Part shown: positions 44,033 to 55,265 of the stretch, piece after piece | Numbering within the stretch: the stretch's first letter is position 1 | Layout of the letters: each line of letters opens with the position of its first letter | Source of the DNA: Campanula takesimana | Lineage: Eukaryota; Streptophyta; Magnoliopsida; Asterales; Campanulaceae | Length of the DNA stretch: 64,000 nucleotides | Assembly (NCBI GenBank): GCA_026119855.1 | Contig: JAOWBW010001053.1 | Location: forward strand, 1-64,000 | Reading direction: 5' to 3' | Made by a program: the position numbers and the translations under genes | The notes under the pieces: generated by a model | Told to the model about the DNA's origin: nothing | Database searches by the model: none | What the model saw: the letters and a program-made list of their open reading frames with translations, nothing else

Positions 44033-45339
44033 GGTTGATGTAGGAGCTGTTGGAGTGATCTCTTCACGGACTAACCGATTTGCCGAATCCCGGTAGACTC
44101 TGTAAGTACCAATTGAACCTATATTTCAGAAGAGGCCCTTGTCAGTCTTGAGTAACACTTGCGGTCCACGAAGAGGCTTAGAATACACAATTGGGCACAC
44201 GACTCGAACCACATAAGAAAAGACTCTTTTTTTTTATAAGTCGGAGGGAATGGATCCCTTTTGGGGTTTCTAGAAAAATAATGGAATCGTCACACTAGTA
44301 TATAGACCATCTCGCGATCCCATATACTCATCGGATTCCATCGCGTTTTTGAATCCTACATGTATCGGGATTAAACTAAATTAATGTAGTAAAGCATACA
44401 TGCGGGGACGGATTTTTATTTTCGTCCAAAATAACCACTTTTGGGGACGGATTTTTATTGCGTCCGTTTCAACGAATTGACATGTATGATTTGAAGACAT
44501 TAGTTTAGGGAAATCTCGGTACATGGAAACCGACTTGAGTCACGGAGTGTTAGACCCTAACTAGAATTGTGTGGCTTGTGCTCGGCTTGAATATGAGGCT
44601 CAAAGGTCACCCCCGGCATGCAGTCTTGAACTACGCCACGGGCTGAGGTTTACCGCTTCGAAAGAGCCAAGGTCGAGTGGAGCTTGAAACTTTCTAGGAT
44701 GGGCCTCGACGGGTTTGGGGTTGGACTTGTGCGACTCGATAGTGAGCAGTTCATAGGAATATGTGCATGTAGTGTGAGGTCTATCACGTGACAAAAATTT
44801 ATTTTTTTTGTTATTTTTTTTTTGAAAAGAAAGAAAAACAAAAAACAAAACAAATAAGCACATAAATTACAACTCCCGAATCACCCGTGTGACCGGTAAA
44901 TAAAATATAAAAATAAACAGTCCGAGGTTCGATTCTGTTCTGATGCAGGCAACTGTGCCCACACCCCACTGTTCTGCTCAGTCACTGAAACCTGTTTCTG
45001 TTCTGGGAACCAACCCAGAAGCGTGCGCCTCTGAGTGTTGATGTGGGACGCGCGCACATGGCGAAATGCTATTAGGAGGCGCGCGCTTCTGGGCACACCT
45101 GTCAGAATGTCAGATTTTGGACTCAGGGGATTGCCCTGGTCCTATGTTCATATTGTAACCCCTGCAGAAATGATTAGTGCAGAATAGCAGAAGAAGAAGA
45201 TGAAGAACATGAAGAAGCGGGCGATTCTGGTCCTTGATGCGGGATGCGCGCGCCTTAGGCTGAAGAGGCCAGAAGCGCGCGCCTCCCCCATCAAGAATCA
45301 GAATGCCCAGAAAAGATGTAGATTTTGATCAGATGCAAG
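44033..45339 (-). other. 5' non-coding region of element I, with further GC-motif clusters
   Basis: No gene is supported. A tandem pair with GGGGACGGATTTTTATT lies at about 44403-44462. GC motifs of the element I family occur at 45021, 45049 and 45077 (28 bp apart) and at 45245 and 45275 (30 bp apart). On the minus strand the sequence around them (CTGACAGG, GCGCGCGCCTCC) resembles the U3 of the 3' LTR, so this may be a diverged 5' LTR part. I cannot find its PBS. Confidence 0.5.
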
Positions 45340-48106
45340 TGTAGATACCCTGATCTCGCACCCCTAAAAACCCACCTTGAATCGGTCTAAACCCGAAAAT
45401 TGACCTAAAACCCTTGATTTGGCTGTGCGGGACTTCCGTGAGCCTTATCGGTGCATCGAATGGATAAACGGACTTCAAATTCATGATCAGAGCGAAAAAA
45501 ACGAGCAAACAAGCAAAAGTTTTGTTTTTCGAGGTGCGGGACCGGAAACGGGGCCCGCAACCCCCCGAACTGCTCGCTGTTATCCATTCTGTGCATTAAA
45601 AATATATTATTACCTTTCCTTGCTAATTGACATATTTCAGATATACCGGCGTGACCACAAAATTATTCCAAGCAACTTTCATGTTGGGCCCGTGGACAAC
45701 CAGGACACCGGAGCGCGCACGACGGAGCGGAAAGCCGGAGCCGGAAATATGGTTATCCAAATTGGAAAATATCTCAAAATATCTTATCAACTGGTCAAGA
45801 AGAGCAAAAAATATATTAGTGTCGTTCCTTGCTCATAAAAATATTTCAGATATACCGGCCTGAACAGAAAAATATTCCGAGCAACTTTCATGTTGGACTC
45901 GCGGACAACCGGGACACCGGAGACGCGCACAACGGAGCAGTTGCGGAGCGGAAAGCCGGAACAGAGATAAGTAAGATGACTTTAAGCCTTAGTCAAGAAG
46001 GATAGATGATGAATCCACCAATTTACAACCTTCCCCCTCCAAGTTACAACCAATTTACCACATCCCTCCTCCTATATACACCACTCTCATCTATTTCAAC
46101 AAAGAAGAGACACAAAAACAAAAAGAAAAAAAAACCCTACCATCCTCCACTCTCATTCTCACTCAACAAGAACACCACCACCACACCATCACCACACCAC
46201 CACTCATACACCACCCCTACACCACCCATAAATCACCAAACAAACCACAAAAAACACATCAAAGCCAAAACTTTGATCAAACACAAAGCAAAAAGAAAAG
46301 AAAAAGTCTTCCCTTGGTTGACAAAGGGAGCACCCATAATCTCAAAAGCTAGGTAAAACTCTATGTAAACCTTGGCTCTTTAGATATGTAAGCAATATTG
46401 GGAGTGGTTTGGAACCTAGTCAAATAATGACTAGGTTTCCTTCATCTTCCATGTTTTTTTTAGCTTTGTAAAGCTTTGTTTATGTATATAAATGATGATC
46501 ATGTGATGCTAATACTCAGTTTATTATGTTTATATATGTTCATAATAGTCATAATATTCATATGCTTTAATTTGTGTATGAAAATCTTCATGTTTCTCTC
46601 AAAGGGCGTAAATCTGCCCTCTTTGGCTTCCCTTCATGATCATGCATGTGAAAATCATTATTTGTTGAGAAATAGCTCTTGGATAATGTTTTTAACATGT
46701 TAAATATCAAAGTCCTTGAGTTTCATGCCTTTGTTTGAAGTTATAGTAGTGTTTTGAGGTCTATAATCATGCCTCATATAATCAGTTTTTACTTTCTGTA
46801 TAGAGTCTTGATTTTGATGAGCTTGTAAATCCATCATAGAGTGGTTTTCTGGTTTAGGTCAAAGAACAAAAGTTGTTCATAACATGTTGAAATATAGGAT
46901 TCTAAAGTTTCATGTTCATATTCCATGCCTAGATCATATTTTCATGCATAAATTTGGGTCTCAGTGATTCTGAGTTGTTTATTCACTGTGGTACCTTGCT
47001 GTGTTCTTGGGCTTCAAACTTGATGAAAAGTAATTTTCTGGACAAATATCAAAACATGGATTTTATTCTAAAAGAAATCAGTATGATTATCATATTTTTT
47101 ATACATTTTTTGGATCAATGTAAGTGCTCCTTTGAAACATATGTTTCTAACTCAAAAATTCAGATTCTGCACTTCCAGTTTCTGACATTGAAATGTCAGA
47201 AACCTTTTGAACAACTAAAACTCATCCTATGAACTCCAAATTTTGGTATCTTCACGTTTTATGCGTTTTATTCAACTTTTGTTCTTTGGGTTTTTTCAGA
47301 TTCGCAAGCTAAGATGGTGAAAATTGGTGATAAACATGCTAAGGTTTCTGTTTGCCTTTTCTGGGCTGAATTTTGTGATCAACTTTATTGCATGTGTTTG
47401 GGGCCTAAAATTGGTCCAAAAAGTCTACAAAACCTCCCTTGTGATACCTAGTATTCAGGGATTAACCCCCAATTTTTAGTTTTGGAATCGGATTGATTTT
47501 AGGACAGGTACGACGGCTCGGGGACGGAAAGTGTCACCGAAATCAACAAAAGCACCGTCGAGGATATTTATTATTATTTGTGGGATTTGTCTCCCCTATT
47601 TTTTGTATATGTGTAATTGTGTAATCTCCCCTCCCGTTGATGTATTATTGCTTGATATGATCAAAACCATTCTTGAAAACCAATCGGGGAATCCACTCAA
47701 ACCGAGTTCCCGGTTGTGAATAAAAATGAAACTTCCTAGAATAGGAAGACCTCCATATATATTTCATCACCATTTTTTGGTAGGGCATAAAATCCAAATT
47801 AAAAGGCATAAAATTGAATATAAGTGGCACGCATATAGATACCATCACGGGCGAGAAGAGTGCCTAACCCCTTCTCTTCTCGTAACTTAGCCCCCGAACC
47901 CATTTTCTCAAAAAAGGTTTTTTCTTCATTTTCCGAAAATCAAAATGAGGTGGCGACTCTTGTAATCAAATCACAGCATCAAGAGGAAACCATTGTGTGA
48001 GAACCGAGCGCATTTCCAAAAGCGCATCAGCACGAGACGGGCGCGAACCGCTTTAACGGGCGGTCATTTCGCGGTGATCCGATCATCTCGGGCGCGGGCT
48101 CTCACA
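45340..48106 (+). repeat. Probable 5' LTR of Tat element III
   Basis: It ends CTCACA one base before a Tat PBS (48108), so the right end is firm. The left end is placed at TGTAGATACCC (45340), which matches the terminal sequence of the element I LTR; this limit is tentative and gives 2767 bp. Inside are a 209-bp tandem duplication with GC motifs (45614-45964), a TATATA box (46074), a CAC-rich stretch (46150-46230), CCCCGAACCC (47892) and an internal TGGCGACTCT (47951). Confidence 0.5.
45614..45964. repeat. Tandem duplication (209-bp period) upstream of the element III TATA box
   Basis: ATATTTCAGATATACCGG occurs at 45632 and 45841, and the following 120 bp are also repeated. Each copy ends in a GC-rich segment (GGAGCGCGCACGACGGAGCG at 45711; a longer variant near 45919). 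TATATA follows at 46074. Confidence 0.75.
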
Positions 48107-48107
48107 G

Positions 48108-48125
48108 TGGCGACTCTACTGGGGA
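48108..48125 (+). other. Primer binding site of Tat element III
   Basis: TGGCGACTCTACTGGGGA, two changes from the site at 10135, one base after the LTR end. Confidence 0.8.
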
Positions 48126-49087
48126 GTTGTTTTAAAGTGGGCTAGACTCTAAATCTTTGTGTGTGCCATGCTTTATGTGCCTTACTTGGGGTGTATATAT
48201 CTGTGCCCTAACCTTTGTTTTGCAGGGGCGTTTTTTCGCTTATCTTATTTGTATATATATATATATATATATATGCATTGCGTGGTGAGTGATTCCCCAA
48301 AAAAGGGGTAAAACAAGTAAAAAAGGAAAAAAATGATTTTCTTGTTTTCTTTACGTGCTTTCAAAATGATTTTTCGAACTCATAGATACCTCACACACAT
48401 GCACGTTTTTTGAAAAACGTCTTAGAATCTCAAACCCGAGACGGTAAACCTAGGGCATAAGGGAGCTCACTTGACTTCCCCATAGGGTCAACGGTGTACT
48501 ATTTCCCCCTTAGCAGCGCCTACGGTCACTGTGATGGGTGTAAGCCAAGCTTCAAAAGCCGAAATGCGATGTCCATATTCTTTCAAAAATAACACATCAC
48601 AGACTTCATGTCGGTTTTTGTCTAAACAATTTTACTTCAATCCTATGAATTCCCAAAAGGTTATAATCGACCTCAATTGTGGATATCATGTTGAAATTCT
48701 TGGATTGACTTGAAATTGTCAAGACCCTCACATAGACCGTAACCGAATGGTGGATCCCAGAAAGAGTATAGGCCCTTCGCTAGGGGCCGGCCAATAGTAC
48801 AGTACAGGTGAAAAACGTTGGTCCTATACTTTGGAGATGGTATCCACTATTCCAAGATTCATGCAAAAACATGTCAAAATAAAGCAAGTGCTTATCCGGC
48901 ATTCTAGGATTGATTTTGATTTTTGAACTCCTTTTGAATCAAACTCGGAAAATCTCGATCCTTTTCACTCTCTAATCAGCCCTAAACACCATCCCTTTCA
49001 GATACTCTAAGCCTGGCATCTACTTGGAAAGGGGGAGCTAGAAACAGTAAGGGGAGGTTGATCCGAGTTGCCGAGGAAGCTATTGCA
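48126..49087 (+). other. Leader of Tat element III
   Basis: Non-coding. It has an AT microsatellite (48252-48274) and segments similar to the leader at 10440-11110. CCCTTTCAG at 48992-49000 is a good 3' splice-site candidate directly before an open frame that continues into gag, so part of the leader could be an intron. Confidence 0.5.
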
Positions 49088-50471
49088 ATGGCCCAGGAAG
49101 GAAATGAGGAAGCCTATGTGCCGCCACCAGGTCTTCAAGCATGGTTGGAGCAGAATGTGTTGGGTCAGATGAGGATTCAGCAAGATGAGCTACTGGCTAC
49201 ACTTGTGCAGATGCAGAATCAGAATAGTAATGGGGCTCCCAATGGCAACCCCAACAGAAATCCCAATGGCGATCCGAACGTTAATCAGACCGGAAATGGG
49301 GTTCCCAATCCTAATCCCAATGGCAATACAGGTCCCAATGGAAGTGGCATCCCTACCATCAACTTGAATCCTATTGGTAGCAACACCATCGGCCAGAGTC
49401 ATCACCAGAACATCCCTCCTCAGGGTAATGTGGCTCATCCAGACTTCAGTGGCACTCACCAGCCCTTCATCCCGAATCCAGCAAATTTTGCTGTGCATCT
49501 GTCTCAGTATCCTCCTGATCATAATGCCTTTGCTCAGTATATGAAGACTCTGTATCCGAATCAGCAGCCCAACGCTTATGGTACGTTTGCTAGCGGTTCC
49601 TCTCAGATTAATCAAGGAACTTCCCAGGGGCAAGATCCTAACCTAGTCCGCCAAATGGAAGCGTTCTACAAGGGTGTCCCATATGTACCCCTTACTAAAG
49701 CTGAGATTGAAATGAGCGAAATGAAAGAAATGTTGAGAAAGGTCATGAATAAAGGGGAGTTTTCTGCAGATTCCTTGAAATTATCTCCATTTGATGTTCT
49801 GCCTCCTAAATTCAAAATGCCCGATGTAGAGAAATTTGACGGTACAGGTTGCCCAATGGCCCACCTGAAATCTTACGCTCATGCAATGCAGTCTCGTGGG
49901 GCTAATGTTGGTGCGATGGCCTCCAAATTCCATCTGACTTTGGTAGGAGCCGCTAAGCAGTGGTTTATGACTGTGGATGCCAATCTGGTTGATAATTGGG
50001 GGAAGCTCGTGGATGAATTCCAGAAGCGATACAAAGATAACTCCAACTGGGAGAAGAGCCGTCATGACCTCGATTCGTGTGCTCAGCGTGAGAAGGAATC
50101 CTTTTCTGAATTTGCAAGTAGGTGGAGGAAGAAAGTTGCTCAAACTCTGGAGAGGCCTGACAGTGCCGAGCAAACTCGTATTTTCCTTAAGAATCTTCAG
50201 CCGGTGTATGCAGATAAGATGAAATATCTCCCGTTTCCAGATTTTGCTTCTATTCTTGATGTGGGTTCTCGTATTGACGAAGATGTCCGAACTGGGGTGA
50301 TCAAGCTAGATTCTTCTCCTAGCTCCTACAGATTCCGATCCGCTGCTAAAGCCCCGGCACCAGTTGTGAACAATGTTGCCATGACCCCTGCTCCTTTTTG
50401 GAACAGCAATGTGGGACCAAGCCGGAGCAGCTACAATAGGGCACCTCTGTGTTATAATCAAGACGGGTCTG
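49088..50471 (+). pseudogene. gag: Tat element III gag, truncated by the element II insertion
   Basis: The first ATG in the long frame is 49088; the frame is open further upstream to the splice-site candidate at 49000. The N-terminal third is Asn/Pro/Gly-rich with NPNGN-type repeats (about 49220-49350). The Gag core follows (49790-50290: KFKMPDVEKFDGTGCPMAHL, GAAKQWFMTV, FSEFASRWRKK, LQPVYADKM). The frame is intact until element II cuts it at 50472; the natural C-terminus, knuckle and pol are missing from the window. It is the best-preserved Gag core here. Confidence 0.85.
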
Positions 50472-50751
50472 TGTGAATACCCCTTTCCGATGAAGCGACG
50501 CATGGGAAGTATCTTGTGATTATTTTTATTTACAAAGGGAATATTCTTAACGACATTAAAATTATGAGAGTCGCCACGCCGTTTTAATTAAAGCCAAAAC
50601 ATTGAAAAAAGCATGTTTAATGGGTTCGGGGGTCAAATTACAACAAGAGAAGAATATTGGACGTTATCACTCCTATTGCCCGAATTGATCGGTCTTTCTA
50701 TCATGATGAATGTGTTAGTAGTGTGTTAGTGATTGAGACCGGATCCGAAGA

Positions 50752-50798
50752 TTGCCTACGTTCCTCTCAATGTGAGAAGCTCAGGTCAGCGTAGTTCG
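50752..50798. other. CTACG/CGTAG inverted-repeat cassette, copy 4, inside the LTR
   Basis: GCCTACGTTCCTCTC, then GAGAAGCTCAGG and GCGTAGTTC. Two shorter relatives (CCTACGTATCC with a CGTAG arm) lie at 51664-51702 and 51827-51864. Confidence 0.6.
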
Positions 50799-51333
50799 CA
50801 GAGAATTAGAATAGGCAGAAGAATCGGGATCATGCATAATGAGGGGGGAATTACCTAAAGATTAGGGTTTAGAAGTAGTTCCTAGATCATCCTCGGGTTG
50901 ATGAACCCTCGATCATCATCGGCTATGAAATAACATATAATTATGAAGATCGCAACCCTAAATATAGCATAAATAAGGTTTTAATCTATGAACACGAAGA
51001 ACATGCGAAGAACATATTATGAACATATGAATGAGCATGCAAAGAATATGAAGAAACTATGAATAAACATGTACGAACATGAATATAAAAGATCTACATT
51101 AAAAATAATGCAAGAACACGAAGAAAAAGTTAGAAAACTTACCTATGTTGGCAAGAAATAAACCTTGATCTTCTTGGAGGTTTGAATGCTTAATTAGGGA
51201 GAAAATTGTGTTTAAGAACTCCAAAACTCGTACTTTAGAGCTCTCAAACTCGGATCCTTAAACCAATAGCCTGGAGTGGTTTATATAGTAAACTGATGGG
51301 AGGATCTGATGGTCCAGATCATCCGGCGCAAGG

Positions 51334-51429
51334 TTGGCCGCCTGGCCATTGTTGATGCCGGTGACAATAGTGGCCGCGTGGCCAAGATCAACGCGGAGCA
51401 ATGTTGGCCGCGTGGCCAAGGTTGCCGGC
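51334..51429 (-). promoter_or_regulatory. TTGGCC-N4-GGCCAA cluster in the LTR promoter of element II
   Basis: Palindromes at 51334, 51370 and 51414 with a 4-nt centre (GCCT, GCGT, GCGT), 47 bp or more upstream of the TATATAAA box at 51280-51287. Confidence 0.65.
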
Positions 51430-51660
51430 TGACTTGATTTTCAAGCTAGGGTTTCACTGTTGCTTTATGGTAACCCTCAGTTGCCTATTTTGATGGATTT
51501 TGTCATAAATGAGATATTTTGGGAATCCAGGATAAGTCTTTGCAAGGTTTCTAATTCCTATAAAGTCCTTGTATATTTGGGGTCGACGATAAAAGAAGGA
51601 TCCGTCTGAAACATGAGTTTCAAAACAGATGAAAGGTAAGGGAACGGCTGAACCTTGACA

Positions 51661-52432
51661 GGCGACCTACGTATCCGCGGTGGAATCAAGCCAAACGTAG
51701 TTCAAATCTGATGGAAATTGGGAAGGACTGTCCTCTGATGGGGAACAAAGTCTTTTGCTGGGGAAAATGCACCTGCTGGGGATGAGAGATGACCGCGTCG
51801 GTCGTGTGGCTGGACCTTTTCAGGTTTCCTACGTATCCTCTGAGGAATCAAGCCGGTCGTAGTACAGAGATCTACTGGGGATAAAACGAGATATCGGACT
51901 CCTGCTAGGGATAATAAACCTACGGGCACTATCCTGTACGAAGAACGAATCATTCGTAAGCAATGAAGTTATTTGGACTACGCTGTCTAAATAATCCCAA
52001 GATGAAATGGTAAACGCAATCAGGATCGCCAGGGTTCCTGCCGATTGCGCTAAAGTAATAGATGTCTGATCTCTCGCGAACAGAAACGCCGAGGCTTCTG
52101 CCAACCACGATCGATCTAGGATGCGTATGACATAGAGGCGCCGATGTCTCTACAATCATACGAATCTCGATAATAGATGCTGGATCTTTCGCAAATAGAA
52201 ACGCCGAGGCTTCTGCCAATTACGATTGATCTAGGACGGTATGTCATAGAGGCGCCGAAGTCTCTATAACCATACGAATCCTAAGCAAATATATGGTGAA
52301 GAATGGAAATTTTAAGGGGCTTTCCGTACCCAAAGGTAACGAATATCAGTCAAAGTAGTGTTAAAGGCATTTAAAATGAATTAAAGGGAAAAGATCAGGG
52401 GCCAAAGTGGAATTTTATCTGAAGGGTCAAGG
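51661..52432 (-). other. Spacer between the LTR and antisense gene 1, element II
   Basis: Non-coding. Contains two short CTACG/CGTAG inverted repeats (51664, 51827) and a tandem duplication of about 116 bp (52050-52280) with AACGCCGAGGCTTCTGCC at 52085 and 52200. Confidence 0.55.
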
Positions 52433-52593
52433 TTGGCCGCGTGGCCAAACACACTGGTTTGCAAAAGTGGCCGCGTGGCCAAGACCGCTGAGTGGTCAGA
52501 TCTCCTTCACGCGGATTGCTGATCTGACGGCTGGGGTTGCAAGGGCAAAAGTGGCCGCGTGACCAAGGAGGGCAAAAGTGGCCGCGTGGCCAA
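52433..52593 (+). promoter_or_regulatory. Promoter region of antisense gene 1, element II
   Basis: TTGGCCGCGTGGCCAA palindromes at 52433, 52468, 52552 (one arm mutated) and 52579, then a CT-rich tract (52636-52688) and the ATG at 52790. I see no clear TATA box. Confidence 0.6.
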
Positions 52594-52789
52594 GGATGCC
52601 GACGGGCTGACTCCTTGGTCACATCACTAGACACCTCCCCTCTTCTTCTTCTTCTTTCTTCTTTCTTCTTTCTTCTTCTTCCTTCCTCCATTGTTTAACG
52701 AATTAGAGAGAGAAAATTGGGTTTTTTAGAGGGAGAAAGCTTGGATTTTGATAATCTTGAAGACTTCGTTTCACATACTTCTCGAAGCT

Positions 52790-55004
52790 ATGGCGGATTG
52801 GATCAATGAGGCGTTATTTAGGGATTTCCCGGGCCAAGGTGGGTATGTGATTCCACAACAAGAGCCGCAAGGAGAGGGGCACGGTAATGCTCAGGGCGGA
52901 GGTAATGTAGGGGCTGACCCAGGAGCGGGCTTTGAAGCGGCGCCCTTGATTCCACGGGGCGGTTTGAGACCTCGCGCCGCGACTCGGAATTATCGCGATA
53001 ATCTGCTGCGGTGTACGTTCGACCAAGATTACGATTTTTACGTCGACTCTGAGCGTCATTGGTCAATGGGGCTTCCGGAGACGCGAGAGGTAAATTTCGA
53101 ATTTTTATTCCTCTCCTTCTCGCACATTTGTATGTTTTATGCACATAATATGAAATGCTGGAATAATGGAATGCTAGAATTTAAATTGCTGGAATTGTAA
53201 ATTGCTAGAATGGTAACGTACCTGTGCTGTGTTTACCTGCAGAGGATTAAGGCTCGTGGGTCCACAGTGAAGGTAGGCAAACTGTGGGCGTCTCTGCCGG
53301 AGGGACCGGGCGGTTTGCGTGCTCGGATCGAGGCTATGGGCTTTGGCCCATTCTTTGACAGTGTCCGCATGGTCGGGGCTACCTTGAAGGTGGCAGCGGT
53401 GATAGAGGTGTGCCGGGAGTTCTGGTGGGATACCACCCATACCTTCCATTTTAGTTGGGGAGAGATTACCATCACGCCGACGGATTTCGCGGCCATCACG
53501 GGGTTGAGGTTTACCGGTACCCCTTTGCCTTTTGATGAGAGCTTGGCGGAGCGGCGGGACTATAGACAGGCTCTGCTGGGAGTTGACACCGACCTAGGAG
53601 GGGGTGTCAAGGGTTATGGAGTGGAGGCCGGAAAGGTGAATCGCTTGGTGGAGGTGGCTATTGAAGCCTTTAGTAGGGGGAATATGATTTGGATTGTTTG
53701 GTCCGGCTGTTTTTATGGTACAGCTTCTCAGAGATTTTGTTTCCCAGTGGGGCTACTGTCTGCCGGTACTCACTGCTAGGGGCTTTTGTGGACTTGGACT
53801 TAGTCGGTGGGATTTCTTGGGGTGGAGCCGGTTTGGCTGAGATTTACCGGGCTTTGGACCATTGCTCGAGGGCTAGCTCGTCGGCCTTTGACGGGTTCCA
53901 GTTCGCCTTTGAGGTGTGCTCTTGACTACCCTTATTTTCACTTATTGAGATTTCTGTTCTATCTTTTGGTCTGAAATATCTCTCTTATTACATGCACAGG
54001 CTTGGGTTTACGAGATCTTTGGTGTCGCCCCTTTTCAGTTGGTGATGAGTGTTAACAAGGTTGTTCCCATCATGTCGTATTGGTGCAAGGGCAACAGGGC
54101 TCCTTCCCGCAGACACCGGGACAGGAAGACAGTGGATGCTGCTGATCTGAGGAGGGTGTTCGCGATGTCTGAGCCCATCGGGGTTAGATTTTACCCATGG
54201 AGTCCGGCCAATGAGGCTTCGGTGGGTCCCTTTGTGGTGGATTTGACCGCTTCGAGGGTTCTGCTTGTGGGTCTCACCGGGGAGGCCATGTATCTTGGGG
54301 AGAGGGTGGTTCGTCAGCACAGGGCTGGTGCGTTACCATGGGCTCCTTATGACCCTCCTCGGGATATGCTCCGTCCCGCGAGGCTGGCGACTTTCTTGGC
54401 TCCCACTCCGGCAGAGCATTAAGGGGGAGTGATGACTATGCCGGTTACGTGTGGACACGGCTGATCAGCCCTCAGGTTCGGGCTAGGATGTTGTCTGGAG
54501 AAGGGTCGAGCTCGGCCCGTTATGTTGGTCGGAGTCGGCCTTTGGTTGACATGCCCCTTCGCTCGAGTAGCGTGAGAGTGATGAGGGGCGGCCGGGAGGT
54601 GGAGCTTAGCTTGGAGCCGACTGATGCTGATCTTGTTGAGGAGACATTCATTCCTCCGCCCGATGCTGGGGTACGGCTTTGTGCTTTATATCAGTCATGT
54701 TCGCACACACTTATTTCTTTCTTCATTGTAATCGTTGCCTTGGTTTCATTTTCAGGTGACTCGGGAGGCCTATATCCGTTCAGCTCGGCGGGAGAACGTG
54801 TTGATGCACTTACTGAGGGAGGCGTACCATTCATGTACTTGTGAGAGGGACGACGTTGCGTCACCCCAGCGTCGGGAACGATCTCCGAATGGTGCGGGCT
54901 CTTCTCATATTGGTGGTCGAGCGGTCCGGGGACGGAGTTCGGGTGCCGGTAGCTCTCGGGCTTTAGCGCGGCGTGGAGACACCACGGAGGAGGATTCTGA
55001 TTAG
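52790..55004 (+). pseudogene. Antisense gene 1 of Tat element II: PMD-like, four exons
   Basis: Exons: 52790-53089, 53243-53913, 54000-54670 and 54756-55004. The introns (153, 86 and 85 nt) have GT-AG ends and all lie in phase 0, at positions homologous to those of 33716-36091. Exon 1 is Gly-rich; exon 2 carries the PMD signature (FWWDTTHTFHFSWG, TPTDFAAITGL, LPFD). Exon 3 includes GVRFYPWSPAN and GEAMYLGERVV. Exon 4 encodes an Arg/Ser/Gly-rich tail ending EEDSD. Damage: a frameshift near 53690 and another near 54400. The family and exon plan match antisense gene 1 of element I, so the gene has been carried by this lineage since before the two elements diverged. Confidence 0.8.
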
Positions 55005-55265
55005 GCGGGATCCATCTTCATTTCCTACACTGTTAGCTAGTAGAGAGAGGGATATGTATGTACAGGGCAAATGTATAAAATGCATGTATGTATATTATGT
55101 TCTAAAATGCAATTTTATTGTGGGAGCCTACTTGTGCAAACTAGTTATTTTACAAATGTTCCTAATTTTATACAATGCATGAGCCATGGAAGGGGGCAGG
55201 TACGTAGTTGCATGGATCCGTCACGAAGTGGGAAGAAACAAACTGGATTTCTGCATGGAGCAAGG
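55005..55265 (+). other. Spacer after antisense gene 1, element II
   Basis: AT-rich likely 3' untranslated sequence. No gene seen. Confidence 0.45.

Larger units (their letters stand above)
31413..45339 (-). mobile_element. Tat-lineage Ty3/gypsy element I with two antisense genes
   Basis: Read on the minus strand: non-coding 5' part (45339-44033, right limit uncertain), gag, protease, RT/RNase H, archaeal-type RNase H, integrase, poly(A) tract, stem-loops, two plus-strand genes, a minisatellite and the 3' LTR (32438-31413). Dual RNase H, the CHHC Gag knuckle and cargo between pol and the 3' LTR indicate the Tat clade. The 5' LTR is not clearly recognisable; 44900-45339 resembles part of its U3 (GC-motif cluster), but the boundary is lost, perhaps through insertion of element III at 45340. 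Confidence 0.8.
50472..51660 (-). repeat. 3' LTR of Tat element II
   Basis: The left limit is the end of homology with 9942-10133 (TATTCACA on the minus strand) and coincides with the break in element III gag. In the minus direction there is a GC palindrome cluster (51429-51334), a TATATAAA box (51287-51280), CCCCCGAACC and TGGCGACTCT (50586-50577). The right limit is uncertain; 51660 (TGTCAAGG on the minus strand) is my best candidate. Confidence 0.6.

Noticed and set aside
46006..46356. Pro/His/Lys-rich ORF of 116 codons in the element III LTR
   Set aside because: It arises from a low-complexity CAC/AAG stretch downstream of the TATA box; no coding evidence.
49190..50173. Minus-strand ORFs over the element III gag
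   Set aside because: Shadow frames of a well-supported plus-strand Gag.
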